Below, in pieces: positions 9,752 through 23,037 of a stretch of 64,000 bases of DNA. The stretch is taken from contig JABRWF010000002.1 in NCBI GenBank assembly GCA_018343915.1, positions 2,976,001 through 3,040,000 on the forward strand, given 5' to 3'. The notes beneath the pieces were generated by a model. It searched no databases. It was not told the origin of the DNA and was given only the letters and a program-made list of their open reading frames with translations. This DNA comes from Agroathelia rolfsii (lineage: Eukaryota > Basidiomycota > Agaricomycetes > Amylocorticiales > Amylocorticiaceae). The position numbers and the translations under genes are program-made. Every line of letters begins with the position of its first letter. The first letter of the stretch is position 1.

Positions 9752-12700
9752 TGATCGTGACGATACCGACAACAATGAAATGATTTCCTTCTCTATTATG
9801 TACATGTATTAGGGCATTTGTGTGCGCCATCCTATCAGCTCTTTCGCATGGGCTAGAATGATGATCAATTAATTAGGATATACCCATTCAACTCTGAATT
9901 CTGGGTGCACACAGATGTCAAGCTTTCATGCAATTCATGTCTGCCCAGCTATTAGCTATATATGTTGATGATATATAAGATCAAATTTCACAGGTCTCGA
10001 ATTCAGCACAGTGCACCACTGCTTATTTGCCAAGAAAAGCTTGTGTGCCAAGCTCACTAGTTGCTTTTTTTTTTGAGTTGTTCAATTACACAAAGTCTCT
10101 TTTTGCACACTAGTAGTTACTTTAGATCGATCGGCCTCTTGGCCTTGTTTACATCGGATTAACCCGACGAGGACTTGTGGCTGCTTGGGCCTCCTCAGCC
10201 CATTACATTTGGTCCATGACCTCCGTTTTTCAGCTTAAACGGCGGTGATTTCAGATGTCGCTTGACTGCTGGGGTCTTGGCTTGTGCTGCTTCAGAGGTT
10301 GATAAAAAAAAGATGGCAACAACAACAACAACATCATCATAACTGCTATTTTTACTGTCTCTTTGCCTGGAGGCATATCGCCGCTATCCAACCACGGCAC
10401 TTGAATATACCGCACATGTATCATCTGACACCAACTCGAGGCTTGCGTTAGCTCACGCCCGACTCAAATCGCACTTAGCGTGTTCAATAGCAGTCTAGGG
10501 CTGTACTTGGCCAGTGTCCTAGCTAGCAACTATATGTGCTCATATGATCTCTGAGTCCAAGTTGGTCTTCACATTCTTCACTTGCCAGTATTCTCTTGGC
10601 ATTAGCCTTGGCATATGCTAAAATACGCCTCTTTCCCCCTGCATATGTCCTCGTGAGTTCACGATGGGGGGGGGGACAAGAAAAAGAGGGCAGAAGAAAA
10701 GAAAATGGTGACATGACCAAACATTTCGCCGACCGATTCCCAGGTTGCTCTCCTTAACCCGCTTTCATCGGGTGCACATGCACATACATGCGCTCATGTG
10801 TAAGCTGAATTTTACGAAAGATCATGGTCCTTGCGTCCCTATCTGCGCCGTCAACGCCGCCGAGACCGTGCCACCATTACCGGCCCGGTGGAAACAAGCG
10901 AAACTCTGAACCTTCGCGACCTGAGTAAGTGAGAAGAAACGTCTGTTTATATGCGCCAGCGAGTAGGGCGTTATTCACCGCAAGTAGCCAAGCGGGGTAA
11001 AGGGAGTAAATCGTACGTCATGCCAAGAGATATTCCCTGTTTTTTTTTTCTTGTCTCTCAATCATACACTGGCTTCCCCGAGGTACCCGCCGGCTGGATT
11101 TCAAACAAGGCTAAGCGGATAGGACCGGAGGAGAGGAAAACATGCCTCAATTGAGTGGAATCTGTAAGAAGAAGTCTGGACTCTGCTCTCCCTCGGTGCT
11201 AAAAAAAAGTGTGTAGTTCAACTTGAACACTGTAGGTATGAAATATAACTGTTCTCTGTGTTGGGTGTTTGTTGGGCAAAAACATACGGGCAAATGACGA
11301 ATTTCCGTTTTCCTCTCCATGTTCTTGCGTCTATACTAGACGCACCTAGCACTGACATGTGAAGCTGAAAAATAGGGTGCTCGTTTCCTCTAAAACGACC
11401 GATGTGAAACGAGCAGGGAACACGACAATTAACATGGTCCCAGCTATCACGATACACACCTGGGGCGATGTCGCCTAACCCCCGCTTCTGTCTTGGCTCC
11501 ATAGGCATAGCCTCTCTAGTCTTCTTCCTCTTGGCTTGCCTTAATTATGAACTGTGCTCGGTGACGATAGCAACAACGAGTAAATACGCATCATATTCAA
11601 AGCCTTTTTGACGTCATGATTTTTCTTAGGACCCTTGTCTTTTTTTTTTTTTTTTTTCACCGCAAGGATTGTGGATAATGGTCAGATTCGTCATCTCTTT
11701 TACTTTCAAGGTCTGGAGTTTGCTCGGTTGTTGCTAGTGACACCTAAGTCGTGTCTGGATCGGCTGGACTACTGACTGCCCGCACAGCGGACAGGTCTAC
11801 ATACTCAAGCTCACTAGCACTGGCAAGCCGGTTAACAAAGAACGATGATTGCACGGGCACGTGTGTGTGCATATGTGTTTTGCCAGTGGACTATGTCATG
11901 TCTGCGAGAAGGAGAAGGCGTGGTGGTGGAGCACGATTCGACAGGTAATTACATTATTCAACCGGCGACGGGTGGAAAAGACACAAGCAACAAAGGGGCG
12001 GAAAAGGGTCCAGATAAGATGAATAAAGTCAAAGAGCGAAATTGAGACGAGGCGGTGCAGCACTTCTCTTCTTTCGTGTTGCTCTTTTGTCATATCATCA
12101 TATTAGCATGCACAGCCTTGGTCTATGAAGATTTCAAGCTTTGTCGATGTCCTTCTCTTCCTATCCGCCTTCAATTTCTACCCACCCCGTAAAAAGGATC
12201 ATGTGTAATTATGCTATGACGAGTCTTTGACGCTACAAATAAACAGCAAAGTAAGGTATACCGACAACTATAGTTCCCGGCTTGTGTATTGCAGTTGCTG
12301 TCTTTTTCTTTTTCCGGAGCCGTCCCGTCTGTGACTATCCGGAGCTTGGAGCTGCACTGCCAATGGCTCTTTCTCTTCGATGCTCGCCTAACCCTATAGC
12401 ATACCCTTGCGCAGCTGTTCTGACCGGTATCGTTGTCCCTAACAAGGTCTCCGGGACATCACCGAACATGGTGTCATCATAGGATCTTGGTCTTGGGTAG
12501 TATCTGATAACATGCCAAGGCAGATGTGTCGCTTATACAACCAGTGCATCATACATTGTAACATAGGTATCACCGATCGCGTGCCAGTGATAATTCATGC
12601 GTTTTGAGCCCCTCATATTGGCAGGGCCTTTGTTGTCTTGGTTATGGCAATACAACAGCTCATACTTCAAGTTCACATGTTAATTTCATTTGTGAGTTTT

Positions 12701-13900
12701 CATATTATTGTTGCAACGATAATTGAGATTATAGGCATGGCAGTTACTACCAAGCACTGCACAAGTTGTCCGAGTCATTGTCGTCGTTAAAAAAAAGTCT
12801 TATCTCCTACTACCACACGGCCTGCCGAGTCCCACTTGAAGCTATCCGAACCATTCTTTGGTCTGATGATGATGCTATGCAATTAATGGAGGAAATCTTA
12901 GTGGCTGTTAGCGTGCTACAATCTTATCTGGCCAAGAGGAGACTTGGATTATGTGATCATTCCTCGACTATAGGGCGAAGGCCCCTCTAATCTATAGTCA
13001 AGTACAGCAAATACAATTCTATATACTTCCTAAAGGATATCTACGTTCTGGGTGTTCATTCGATATAATAATCGCCCTAGAAGCCCGAACACAGCTGCTG
13101 ATTGCGAGTTTTAAGTTTGCACATGACTCGGTCTTGATTATGAACTCGTTTGCCCGTGCTTTCTCCCGTTGGCGCTTACCAATTATACGTACATCCAGGC
13201 CATGGAGTAAGCCCGGGGAGGAGAGGACACTATGTGATGGCGAGAGATCGCTTCAAGGGTACATCAGTAGTCCCATCACGTCATAGCATAGCTTGAACAG
13301 CCCATGGACCTTCTCTACTCATTTGAATCACGTGCCATGGAGATGCTTTCTAAGACCTAGCACGTGCCACGGATGGTTGTGAACCCTCCTCCGACGTGCA
13401 CGCGGAGACACAAAGCAGGAAGAAGAAAAAAACACGACAACTGTGCGAATAGCTTGTCCATATATTGGAGTAATGCTGTGAGGGGAAGGGCCTGGATTTC
13501 AAGAAGACATCAAACCGAACTGGACCGTCGTCCGCCGTATAGCAATGGAAAGGTGTTGATAAGTATTGATTACTTATCCATGTTTTATATATACAATATA
13601 TATACTCATGAGATTGTTCCCACTAATGATATAGCGATCATTCTCTGGACTTTATCGCATCGCTTCGAAAGCGACGGAGGATCTGCTGGCAATTACAAAT
13701 GAAATCTGGCCGCAGCGGCGAAGGGGGTGTGAGTTGCTTTAGCTGATAAGAGCGTCATTGAGGTGAACTGGTTGGCTTAGCAGTTGGTCCCTCATTCATG
13801 GCCTCATGATTGACGATATGTTCAGTCCCCGAGGGTGTCTTACTCCTTAAAGCGGAATTAGAAGGGGGACTTGTGCGAACACTGTAAAGATGAAAAGAAG
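9752..13900. other. Gene-poor region upstream of pacC
   Basis: About 4.1 kb in which I recognise no protein or RNA gene. Short open frames exist but lack homology, codon structure or splice support. The exact hexamer GCCAAG, on either strand, occurs at 10029, 10047, 10138, 10276, 10506, 10595, 10607, 10987, 11022, 11492, 11530, 12514 and 12931. GCCAAG is the known core target of PacC transcription factors, and pacC is the next gene, so part of this may be distal regulatory DNA. Homopolymer runs occur at about 10665 (G) and 11641-11657 (T). Confidence 0.45.
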
Positions 13901-14656
13901 CTTGAGGCCGCTATAGGAGGAGATGCGATGTGTCGCACCAAACGTGGACGTCGGTTTGGGTTTGTGTGAGCCGCCAAGGGCCCATTCAGACTAGGTTCAT
14001 GGCGAGTCTGTCTCCTGTGCGAGGTGATCGTATTATTATTATGCGCATTAGTTCAGCCGGCTCGAGTCGCGGCTGCAGTGAGATTTATTGTTGTTGTTTT
14101 TTTTTGGGTGATCGTCGGTGCTGGGTATGACACTCCAACTGTGCGGAGAGTTGCAGTGCAACGGACATAGCCATTTGACATATTTCTTTATTAATATTAT
14201 TTTAAAGTGGATCATTGACGGTGGACTGCGGTAAATAAGAGTATAATAATGTGGAGGGGTGTCAATATGGATGAATGATAAACTGATGAAACGGCGGCGA
14301 CGCTATTTGGTTGGGGGCATGAAGAGAGACTTGGCATGCGAAGGGAAAGGGGGGGAGGGCCGGCTAATTTACGTAGAGAGGGCAAGGCGGACTTTGAGCT
14401 GGGACCGGTCTCAGAGGGCAGGAGTGGGACGGGACCGATGACCCGGACCGATCCGTTAACCAAATGGAGGAAGGTCGGCGTGGATCGGGAGGAATGCCAA
14501 GAAGAGGGATGGAAGCCGGCCGAAGAAAGGCTTGGACGGACTGGGACTGGAATGGCTTGGCATCTGAGCCCTTGGGTTTGGCTTGGCATCCAACAAGCCG
14601 CCGCTGGTCTCTGTTGCCTGTTACTCCTCCTACGCTCGCTGGGCCTCTTATATCCC
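13901..14656 (+). promoter_or_regulatory. pacC promoter region with GCCAAG sites
   Basis: Exact PacC-type hexamers lie at 13973-13978, 14330-14335 (reverse), 14496-14501, 14556-14561 (reverse) and 14582-14587 (reverse). Four of them fall within 330 bp of the start codon. In Aspergillus, PacC binds 5'-GCCARG and influences its own gene; autoregulation here is an inference. The reading frame is open upstream of the start, but its sequence is low-complexity and not conserved-looking, so I treat it as leader. Confidence 0.6.
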
Positions 14657-17226
14657 ATGGCTCCCATGCCCGGATCTGCTCAAGTCCCGCTCGCCTCCTC
14701 CGCCTCTGCCTACTCCTATCCTTCTTCTTCTTCTCTATCCATGCTGGCTTTGCCTTCGCCAGAACAATCTGTCTCTCCCCCTGGCCTCCTCGCAGACCTC
14801 CCTACCGCTACCGCAAACATGACCATCGCTCCTCCCCAGTCTGCCACCGCCGCCGTCGATGCTGCTCCTCAGACGGCTTCTATCTTCGTCTGCGAGTGGG
14901 AAGACTGCCACGAGTGCTTCGAAGACGCAGAGGTGCTCTATAACCATCTCTGTAACGACCACATTGGCAGGAAGAGCACAAACAACCTCTGCCTCACTTG
15001 CAAGTGGAAGGACTGTGGCACCTCCTGTGCCAAACGCGACCACATCACCAGCCATCTCAGAGGTGTGTACCATCATCATCCCCATCTCTACCCCTTCCCT
15101 TCCTCTATCATCTTCCGTTGACCAATCATATCACGTGCCTGACCATCATCTTTACCTATTCCAGTTCATACCCCTCTGAAGCCCCATGTGTGCGAGGTAC
15201 TTATCTCTCCTGTCCCCTCGGTATATATATATGTCATGTGTTCAGTGCTAACCGAGAACACATTTATAGATCTGCAAAAAGACCTTTAAGCGCCCACAGG
15301 ATCTCAAGAAGCACGAAAAGATACATACCGAGGAACATCACATACAGCACAAGCACTCCAAGGCCATCACCGTCCAGGATCCCGAGTACGCCAAGCGTGT
15401 ACGCGGTACCGACCCCAAGAACGCCGCTATTGCTGCTGCTGCTGCCCACAAGCTGGCCCCTTCGCGCTACGCCACCAATTACCACGACAATGCCCCTTAT
15501 GGCCTGCCATCTCCTGAGCCGTCGCCTCCTTATCATCACGCGACCGCAGTGACAGATTATCTGCCTACGTGGGAAGCCCTCAAGGCCGATGGTACTCCGG
15601 TTTCCGCGACAGGCATGAAGCGTGGTCGTGAATACAACGTAGACGACTTTGTCTCCGACATTATCAAAAAGCAACGCATCACGCCCTACGATCAACGTGG
15701 TCATGGGTACACTCCTGGTAAGGCTAGCTCTCTTTTTTCGTCATAAGGTGCTGACCACGGATTATCTTTCATAACGGCCGTATCATCTAGAAATCATCGA
15801 ACGCCTAAATCAAATCTATGCGCAGCAGGCGGGTGCAGTCAATTATGGTGGCTCCGAGGTCCATGGTCGTCCTCATATTCGCTCCGAAGATGATCTTGCA
15901 CTGGTGAACCGCTTCCTGGTCGAACTCGGCCGTGATGTGTCGACTGCCGATATGGGTCATGGGCGTGTATCGCCTTCGATGGTGCACTACTCCGCAGTCG
16001 ACGATTACAACTTTTTCGATCCCAGTAATCTTGAGCATCTGGGCCTTGCTGGCATGCCTGGCATCTACAATCGCCCTAAGAAACCCTTGCCTCGCTCTCA
16101 GCACAACAACCCAGCGCTCTACCCCAATGTGTCTGAGTCTCGCTATCCCGCTGAAGTGCATGGACACGTTCGTCATGCAAGTATGCCCAACCCCCCACCT
16201 TCATATATCCGCCCACAGCCAGGGCGCTATCCCCAACACCTTCCCTCGCCCCCTGTCCATGAGTTCGCACAACAGTCTCTCGACAGGTCTCCCCAGTCTG
16301 TCTCATCCACGCCGTCGAACCCGACGCCCCCGCCAACCATGGCGCTGCCTATGCAGATGCCGGACTACGAGCACATCGATGGAGGCATGCGTGACTACCC
16401 GCCCATGTACAACGCACACGAGTTTGCTCCTGGCACTGGTGCTGCTGTTACCGGTAATACCAAATACGGTTTTGGCTACGACTACGTCCAACCGATTGTG
16501 CAAGGCCAGCAACCACCCCTACTGAACATTGCCCACCCCTCGAACGCGCATTACATCCACCAGAACCGGTTGAGGACCGATCCTAACACTGTTAAGAAGG
16601 AGGATCTCGACCAGGAGCATGAGGCTGCTGCGCTTCGTGGCGATGCTGAGGATACCAAACAGGAGGGCATGGACATCGACGAGGACGGCGAGTCCGATCC
16701 ATTCGCACGTCTGCCTGTGATCCGCAAGCCGGGTGACAGCGAGGACAGGCTGCCGCCGCTGCATCCGGCCCCTTCGTCGTCTTCCTCCACGTCCTCTTCG
16801 CCCTCGTCGACGGCCAGCCCACGTGGTGGGTCTGGCTCGGCATCTCCCTCGTCATACTACGCATCGACGAGCACGACGACCCTACCTGGCATTCGCTCGG
16901 TCAGGCAAGCGTGCGAGCTTGACGATCTGGGTGAGCGCATCAATGGTATTGAGCTCGAGCAACGGCAGCAAAGGTCGCGCTCGACGACGCCGACCTCGTT
17001 GATGTCCGCCAAGGAGCAGCGCAAGCAACACCTGCAGCTCATTGCCGAACTGCTCGTGAGCATCAACAAGGATTACCGTGAGCGATTCGGTACGCCCCCG
17101 CCGAGTAAGAGACGAAGCGTATCTCCCCAGTCGTCCAATTCTGCTTCTTCTTCTCCATCTACTTCGCCGCGCAGCGTGCCGAGGTATGCCCAGCTCAGCA
17201 TGGATGCGGAGATGATTGCTGCATGA
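14657..17226 (+). CDS. pacC: pH-response zinc-finger transcription factor PacC/Rim101
   Basis: Exons 14657-15062, 15165-15196, 15270-15717 and 15791-17226 give 773 codons plus stop. Three C2H2 fingers sit near residues 80-185. Finger 1 starts [12 protein letters not shown]. Finger 2 contains [20 protein letters not shown]. Finger 3 ([21 protein letters not shown]) is split across the 32-nt exon 2 and exon 3. This tandem arrangement, including the V-H-T-P-L-K-P-H linker, is diagnostic of PacC/Rim101. A nuclear-localisation-like basic stretch and a conserved [16 protein letters not shown] block follow, then a long Pro/Ser-rich tail ending [10 protein letters not shown]. PacC is activated at alkaline pH by Pal/Rim-dependent C-terminal proteolysis and binds GCCARG. 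It is the only gene in about 13 kb. Confidence 0.93.
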
Positions 17227-20200
17227 TGGTCTTATCGTATCTCATCAGCAATGGGTGGTTCCTTTTTTTTCTGGCCTTTTTTGTCGTTGCATTGATTCTC
17301 GGTGATTGGCATTTCTTCGATTTTCCTCGTTTTCAAACACATACAACACACGAGCATATTATTCCTCTTTTTATTCTTTATCCTTTCTTGGGTCATTTTT
17401 TACTGCCACCACTCCACCGCCTCACCCCTTCCCTCTGATTCTCTGTTACGTTGCTCGTCGCAGTTGCAAATGTACCACTAGCCTCACCACCAGCACCCCA
17501 TCTCATCCTTATATATCCCCATTTGTTCCTCCTTCTCTTGCCCATTTCTCATTACTTACTCTTCTAGGACTTCATTACACACCCACAATAAAAATTACTT
17601 TATTGTCAAGCACCGTGGCATTTCTCGCCTCCTTTCTCTTCTCTTCTCTTCTCTTCTCTCTTATCTCTGGCATTTTTTTCATCTTTTCATTGTGTCCTGT
17701 ATATGGTTGTATTAATGACAATATTTTTTCCGTTTTGGATTTTTTTTTTTTTGTGTGTGTGTTCGTGCATTCAGTCGTGCCCATGTGATTGATTTGACTG
17801 TCAGGATAACTCAACGGGGGATTCCCCTGACATTAACGTTTCGAGATTATCACGGGGAATTCGGAAAGTCTAATGACAAATGCTAGTAGATTGAGAAGTG
17901 ACATTTTTGCTGACATTAGTTAGATAAGTGAATGGCTTCTCGGTAGTTTGCGACTCCGAAGTCTGATAAGTGAATGGGACTCAGTACCACAGCTGGTACC
18001 GTGTCAAGGTAACAGGTAACTGAGCACACGGTATCCATCCAGTGCGTGTGCACCATGCATACCTCATTGAGGCCTCGTCGGCTTCATCTTTCAATCATCC
18101 TCGGCAAATCCGTGGATCTTTTCGGTTCGGTTCAGCCTGAGAGGTTTTCTAATCCCCCCCCCCTTTTTTTTTTTGTATGCCAGCCTGAGTGCTTGTGCTA
18201 GTGAGTTGATCGTCGCTGTAATCTTGGCGCACCGCATAAAGTTCGTGCGTGCCCAAACATTTTGACTACTATTGGTACCGCTCGTGGAGATTAGAATAAG
18301 AGATCAAGAGAAGTACACTGCCAGTATATCATAGATGACATAGATGATATATATGTAGCACTAACAGGCACAAATGATATACACGTATATACGACAAGCG
18401 CACCGGTCTCAGTTGCGGTGGTATATGATACATGGCTTTCACATGCATGCATAATACTATTATACAGCACCGTGTCCTGATGATATTGACGGCTCGGACC
18501 TCAGATTGATAATTTTAGGCCTTTATGTGTACGGTGTGTATCATGACTGGTGAAGAATCACACAATATATATTGATCTTTACGAGATGATAGCGACGATA
18601 TAGACTATTACTATAATCGATGTAGATTGCAATTTATTGGTGACAGATAAGCGCTGTTACGGGGTTGGCGGCGGTGATACAGGTTTGTTCAAGACGGCGA
18701 GGGCCTGAGAGAGTCCTAAGTCAGTAAGTGTATGCTTTAGTTCGTATGTGTACCTCACATACAGTATGGGAGAACGTTTAACCAATGATGCCGACTCGGA
18801 AAGGACGCACGTTTCTGGCAATGAATGGAAGAATAAGCAAGCAAACAAGGCACTGGTGTTAAAAAAGGGCCCAGGGAAGGAGAAGCTTGAAGGAAATACG
18901 GAATTCAATGAATGAATGTACTGCAAGATGAGAAGACCATACAGTCGCTCGCTATCGGTCCATATAAACCATATGTAGTGATACACAAACACTAGTATTG
19001 TCAAGGTGCAAGTGCACTCCCCTTCCTTTGTTATTCCGTCCGAATTCCCAAGCTACGTCACCTATTGTATATTATAAGGTAGCGCTTATGCAAAACCGAC
19101 GACCTCCAAAGTGAACATGCCTGTCACGCTCGGCAGGCGTAGCATCTTCCAACTGCATCCCCTCCTTAAAATCAAGCTTTCTTAAAGATGAAATAAAAAT
19201 AAAACCATAAACTCGCATAAAATATATCAATTTTTTTTCCCATTATGTTCTAGCAGTGGAGATGCAATTTAAGTATTTGAGAAAGTATCGTGTATGCCGT
19301 ATGTAAGTCATGTGACATCAACATGAAAGAAGCGCAAGTACACGCATGCCTACTCTAAGGCTCCTGTATGGAAGATCTCAGGGCAAGGTAACCCCGGCTA
19401 TTATGCTAAAAACCAACTGCATCAGCTAAAGAGGACTTAGTTGCATTGATTAGTTTTGTATCCTACAACTAGTGCATATGTGCCAATAAATAATGCTACA
19501 GCAGAATCTTAAATACGCAGATTTTCAAACTATACCCAGCGATTCACTGACCTATATTAAAAAGCGGTTAATGTAGAAGTCCAGCTACTTGGGCAGCAAA
19601 AAAATATTACGGACGTAGAAATCCTCGCCTAGACCACCGATTTACTAGGCTTGATAATTCTACATTAAATTAACTGAATCTACATTGTTGTTTTCTCTTA
19701 TCGAGTGAATCTACCGCGACGGGCATTCGAGACAGTCAGGGGTCCAAAAGGCTGTGGTCACACCTGTCACTATGTTACGAGGGTGGTCGGTTTTGCATGA
19801 GAGCTACCTTCCTAGAAGTGGCATGCTAGTACATGTAGTAGCAGCTGCACTAGTCGGAAACACCTCGTCCGAGTCTTTAGTGTGCCCAATTTAGGGTATG
19901 GGCCATCACTGCTCGTGATACCTTACATCCGACGCCTGATGTAACTTTTGATATGCCGAACGGAGTGGATGAGCTCACAAAAGAGATATATGGCCGACTC
20001 AGAGACGCATTCCGTCTTTCGGCACCACAAGACACGAGCCGAGCTCCTGGACAGTCGAATGACTACCAAGATGAAATGATCCTCGTGGACTGTCATCGGC
20101 TTACTGCCATAATACTACTAGCAGTATTTACCTTTTTTGGTCATTAGCACCCTCATTATTCTTGCACAGTAGCAAGGCAGTCTTACTCAAGCCGCTGTCA

Positions 20201-23037
20201 GTATGGGTGATTCTAACTATACATTCCAGGTTTAGTGCACCGGCAGTTGGTGTCTTGATGCACGTTTTTCGAATGATTCATTTGATTGTCCCAACCCGAG
20301 GGAGCCTCCAATTGGCAGGCTCCACCAGCACCAGCTAAATGAATAACCAACTATAATCGATGGACAGGGGCAACCCTCCGTTCACAGATATGTAGTCCGA
20401 CTGTCTGAGTCATCGACGTAAGTTTGAAGGTTTCTCCATGGCTCCACTCCCATGCACTGGTCCATACATCTCAACTATGACCAGGTCCCGGCCAAGCATG
20501 AAGCGCACGAGGGTCTTACGACCGTGGACATTCCGGAAGTCATGGGGTCGTAATGTGTGCTCTATATTTATATCACATGGATGGCGGGCAAAGTTACCGT
20601 TTGCCGCACGAAGCCTGGAGAAGACGAGAAGGGCGTAATAATGATGGTGATGACAAATGGGGTGTGTATTCTGGTTTACGATACCTTATCATGGTGCCAG
20701 CCTCAATTTTTTTTATCTCTGGACCGGTGGGGAGCTTGAACCGAGTATAGCGTCCTAGAATAGATGGAAAGGCGCTCGTAATAATCTGAGTGCTCATTTA
20801 GGCACATGGTATTGACATAGCCCTAGCAGCAGCTTAGCACAATGTCTCGCTATGGTCAATGGCAATGATAAGGACACAAGACCCTTACCCCCGGCACACT
20901 GGTTTAGTAAGCAATCCTATCCAATTAGCGACTTTGAGGGTTGTGAAGAATACCGCAATAATAATACACTCGTTTGGGATTGGCTCGTATTCTGTATCCC
21001 TCAGTTTGGATCAGTAACTTCGATAATTCACTTTTCATATCAAATCACTGAGTGGCGGGGCAGAGACATGCACGTCAAGACTTCGCGAAGACGTCCGTTA
21101 TCCGGGAAAGAGGATTGATCAATGCAGATTGGTGGGAGACGCAGCTTAGTCGAGTCCGAAATGCCCGACCGGCACGTATCGATACGTATCTCCCATCCAT
21201 CCAATCATTTGGAGACAGGAGGCATGAGGGCGAGCGTCACTTCTCGTCGATCTACCCAGGAGTACTTTGTAACAGGCACACCTGTCGATCGGTCGGCGTT
21301 TCCCTGGGCAAGTGGAGCTCCCGGCCCTCCGAGAACTTCGCAAAGATGCTAACTTTAATAATTTATAATCAGTCAAATCAACCAGGGTATCCTGGTGCTT
21401 CTCGAACCAAATACCGAGTTTTATAAGGTGAACAGTGTCAATTTGCTCACAGTAGGACTGATCGGGATTGTAATTACTCCAACGGGTGGCGACTGGGATT
21501 TGCGCTAAAGATAGCCGGTAGGCCCATCCCAGTCCAAGGAGCTGAAGCAATCAGTGCACTGTTCTATGCGTCGGATAGTTTGAACCTTATTCAAAAGCCC
21601 CCGGATTGCGTTGAATCATGTGGACGGGGCGGCGGAGCTCCGAATGCTTTTTTCAAGTATACCCTATGCATGAGGAAACCATCATGATGATTAACATCAA
21701 AACCCGGTTAGATAATCCCAGAACGAGTTTCTGCCAGCTATGGCTCCAATAAGCACCTTGTCTGTACGACAATAGCCCCGCAGAAGACCAGGATCACTCC
21801 AAGTGGTCCGCCGACGAAATCGCTGCCATGTAAAGGAATTTCTCAGAAGGGCTGCGAATGGCACATGTAGTCAAAAAGACATCTCGAGCTAAGGATAGCT
21901 CTGAATCTATTGTCAATGCGCAGCTTAAGTAGCCGGTGAAGAGATATTACCAACTTCGCGTGTCGATCCACTGTGAAATGGATTACCTTATCACTTTGTG
22001 TGAGATCGATATGTCTGTCAACAACACTTCACCATGAGGCACGATCCTGAACATGCTTCAATAGCCGACCGAGAGACACCAACGCCTACTATTGACAGCG
22101 CCAGAACTGATATCAATTCTTATTGGAAATGCCAGACTAGTTTGTCATATCGTCTCCGATGATTGCCATTTGTTTGTTTTTTTTGTTCGTTTTTGCCCTA
22201 TCCACCCGGGCTATGGACGTCGTCCCTCAGTCTTTCCATAGGATCAACCGACTGGTGGCCGGCCGATGTCCATGTACGACAGTTACGAGGATCGTCGAAG
22301 AGCATGTCGCCACGCCGGCGGCGAACACGATTCGGTTCGATTTTTTTTTTTTGCTGTAGACTTGGTGGAGAATACCGTTCGCTAGCATGTATTGCTCCGT
22401 CGTAAGTCAAACATTGACATGCCAATATGGATAGGCATAACAAAAAGGGTACTATTCACTTGAAGACACAGTTTGCGACGCATATCATAAGCGGTGACTA
22501 GGTAACTGACTTGGCGATTGGAGCATGCCGGCAGTCGAGTGGAGCGAAGAGCCCCCGGGACTATTATCTAAGAGGACAAATCGGTCTAGTTAGTCCTCGA
22601 ACGAATGTGTATAAGTATCGACGCACCCTTGATGCCCTAGGCGAAACCAAGAGCTTTCCCCCTCCCTTGCCTTCGTCCGTTTCCTACCAACACGAGCTTG
22701 CTTAAGTCAATCATATAAAGGAAAAAAGATTCAAGTATTGCTCCTTGTCTATCAATGTTCTTGAGATGCCTTTTACAAGGGCATAAACGAGGTCGATTGT
22801 TGATTGAGCAAGGTCAGTCTTACCTTGATAGCCCCAGTACACTTGGTGTTCTCAGCATCGAAAATCAATACATTATATTATATTTGGCAGGCAGAATACA
22901 TGCAGCTGGTCTTTACGAGCCCTGGGGGACAAATTACCTTGACATCAAACCGTCTATGATTATTACAAAGCGTAAGTTCCATTGAACGCGCTGGGCGGTT
23001 CCGCCTTGCACATAAGATAGGGTAAAGGACCTGGCAT
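17227..23037. other. Gene-poor region downstream of pacC
   Basis: About 5.8 kb. The first 600 bp are pyrimidine-rich and probably include the pacC 3' UTR. Simple repeats are present: a TCTTC-type repeat near 17633-17660 and C10/T12 runs near 18155-18176. Beyond that I see only short unconserved open frames; none shows a domain or a plausible exon chain. AT-rich stretches with many ATAT motifs lie around 18300-18650. I cannot exclude decayed transposon DNA or a lineage-specific non-coding RNA. Confidence 0.4.
17633..17660. repeat. TCTTC-type pentanucleotide repeat
   Basis: Successive CTCTT/TCTTC units form a short pyrimidine microsatellite in the pacC 3' region. Confidence 0.7.

Noticed and set aside
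10125..10320. TCGGCCTCTTGGCCTTG resembles the start of U2 snRNA
   Set aside because: The following branch-point recognition sequence GTAGTA and the Sm site are absent; the match is limited to a short GC-rich palindrome.
10981..11110. GTAGCCAAGCGG looks like a tRNA A-box
   Set aside because: No B-box, acceptor pairing or terminator fits within tRNA length.
14040..14090. GGCTCGAGTCGC resembles a tRNA T-arm
   Set aside because: No matching acceptor stem or A-box upstream, although a T-run follows.
14336..14656. In-frame open extension upstream of the pacC ATG
   Set aside because: It is open but low-complexity (Arg/Gly-rich), contains the GCCAAG promoter sites and has no similarity to PacC N-termini, so I treated it as leader.
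20438..20797. Cluster of short overlapping open frames
   Set aside because: All are below 70 codons, on several frames and both strands, with no conserved motif.
21146..21550. 134-codon open frame on the minus strand in the pacC-downstream island
   Set aside because: No recognisable domain, splice partner or codon pattern; overlapping frames on the other strand are just as long.
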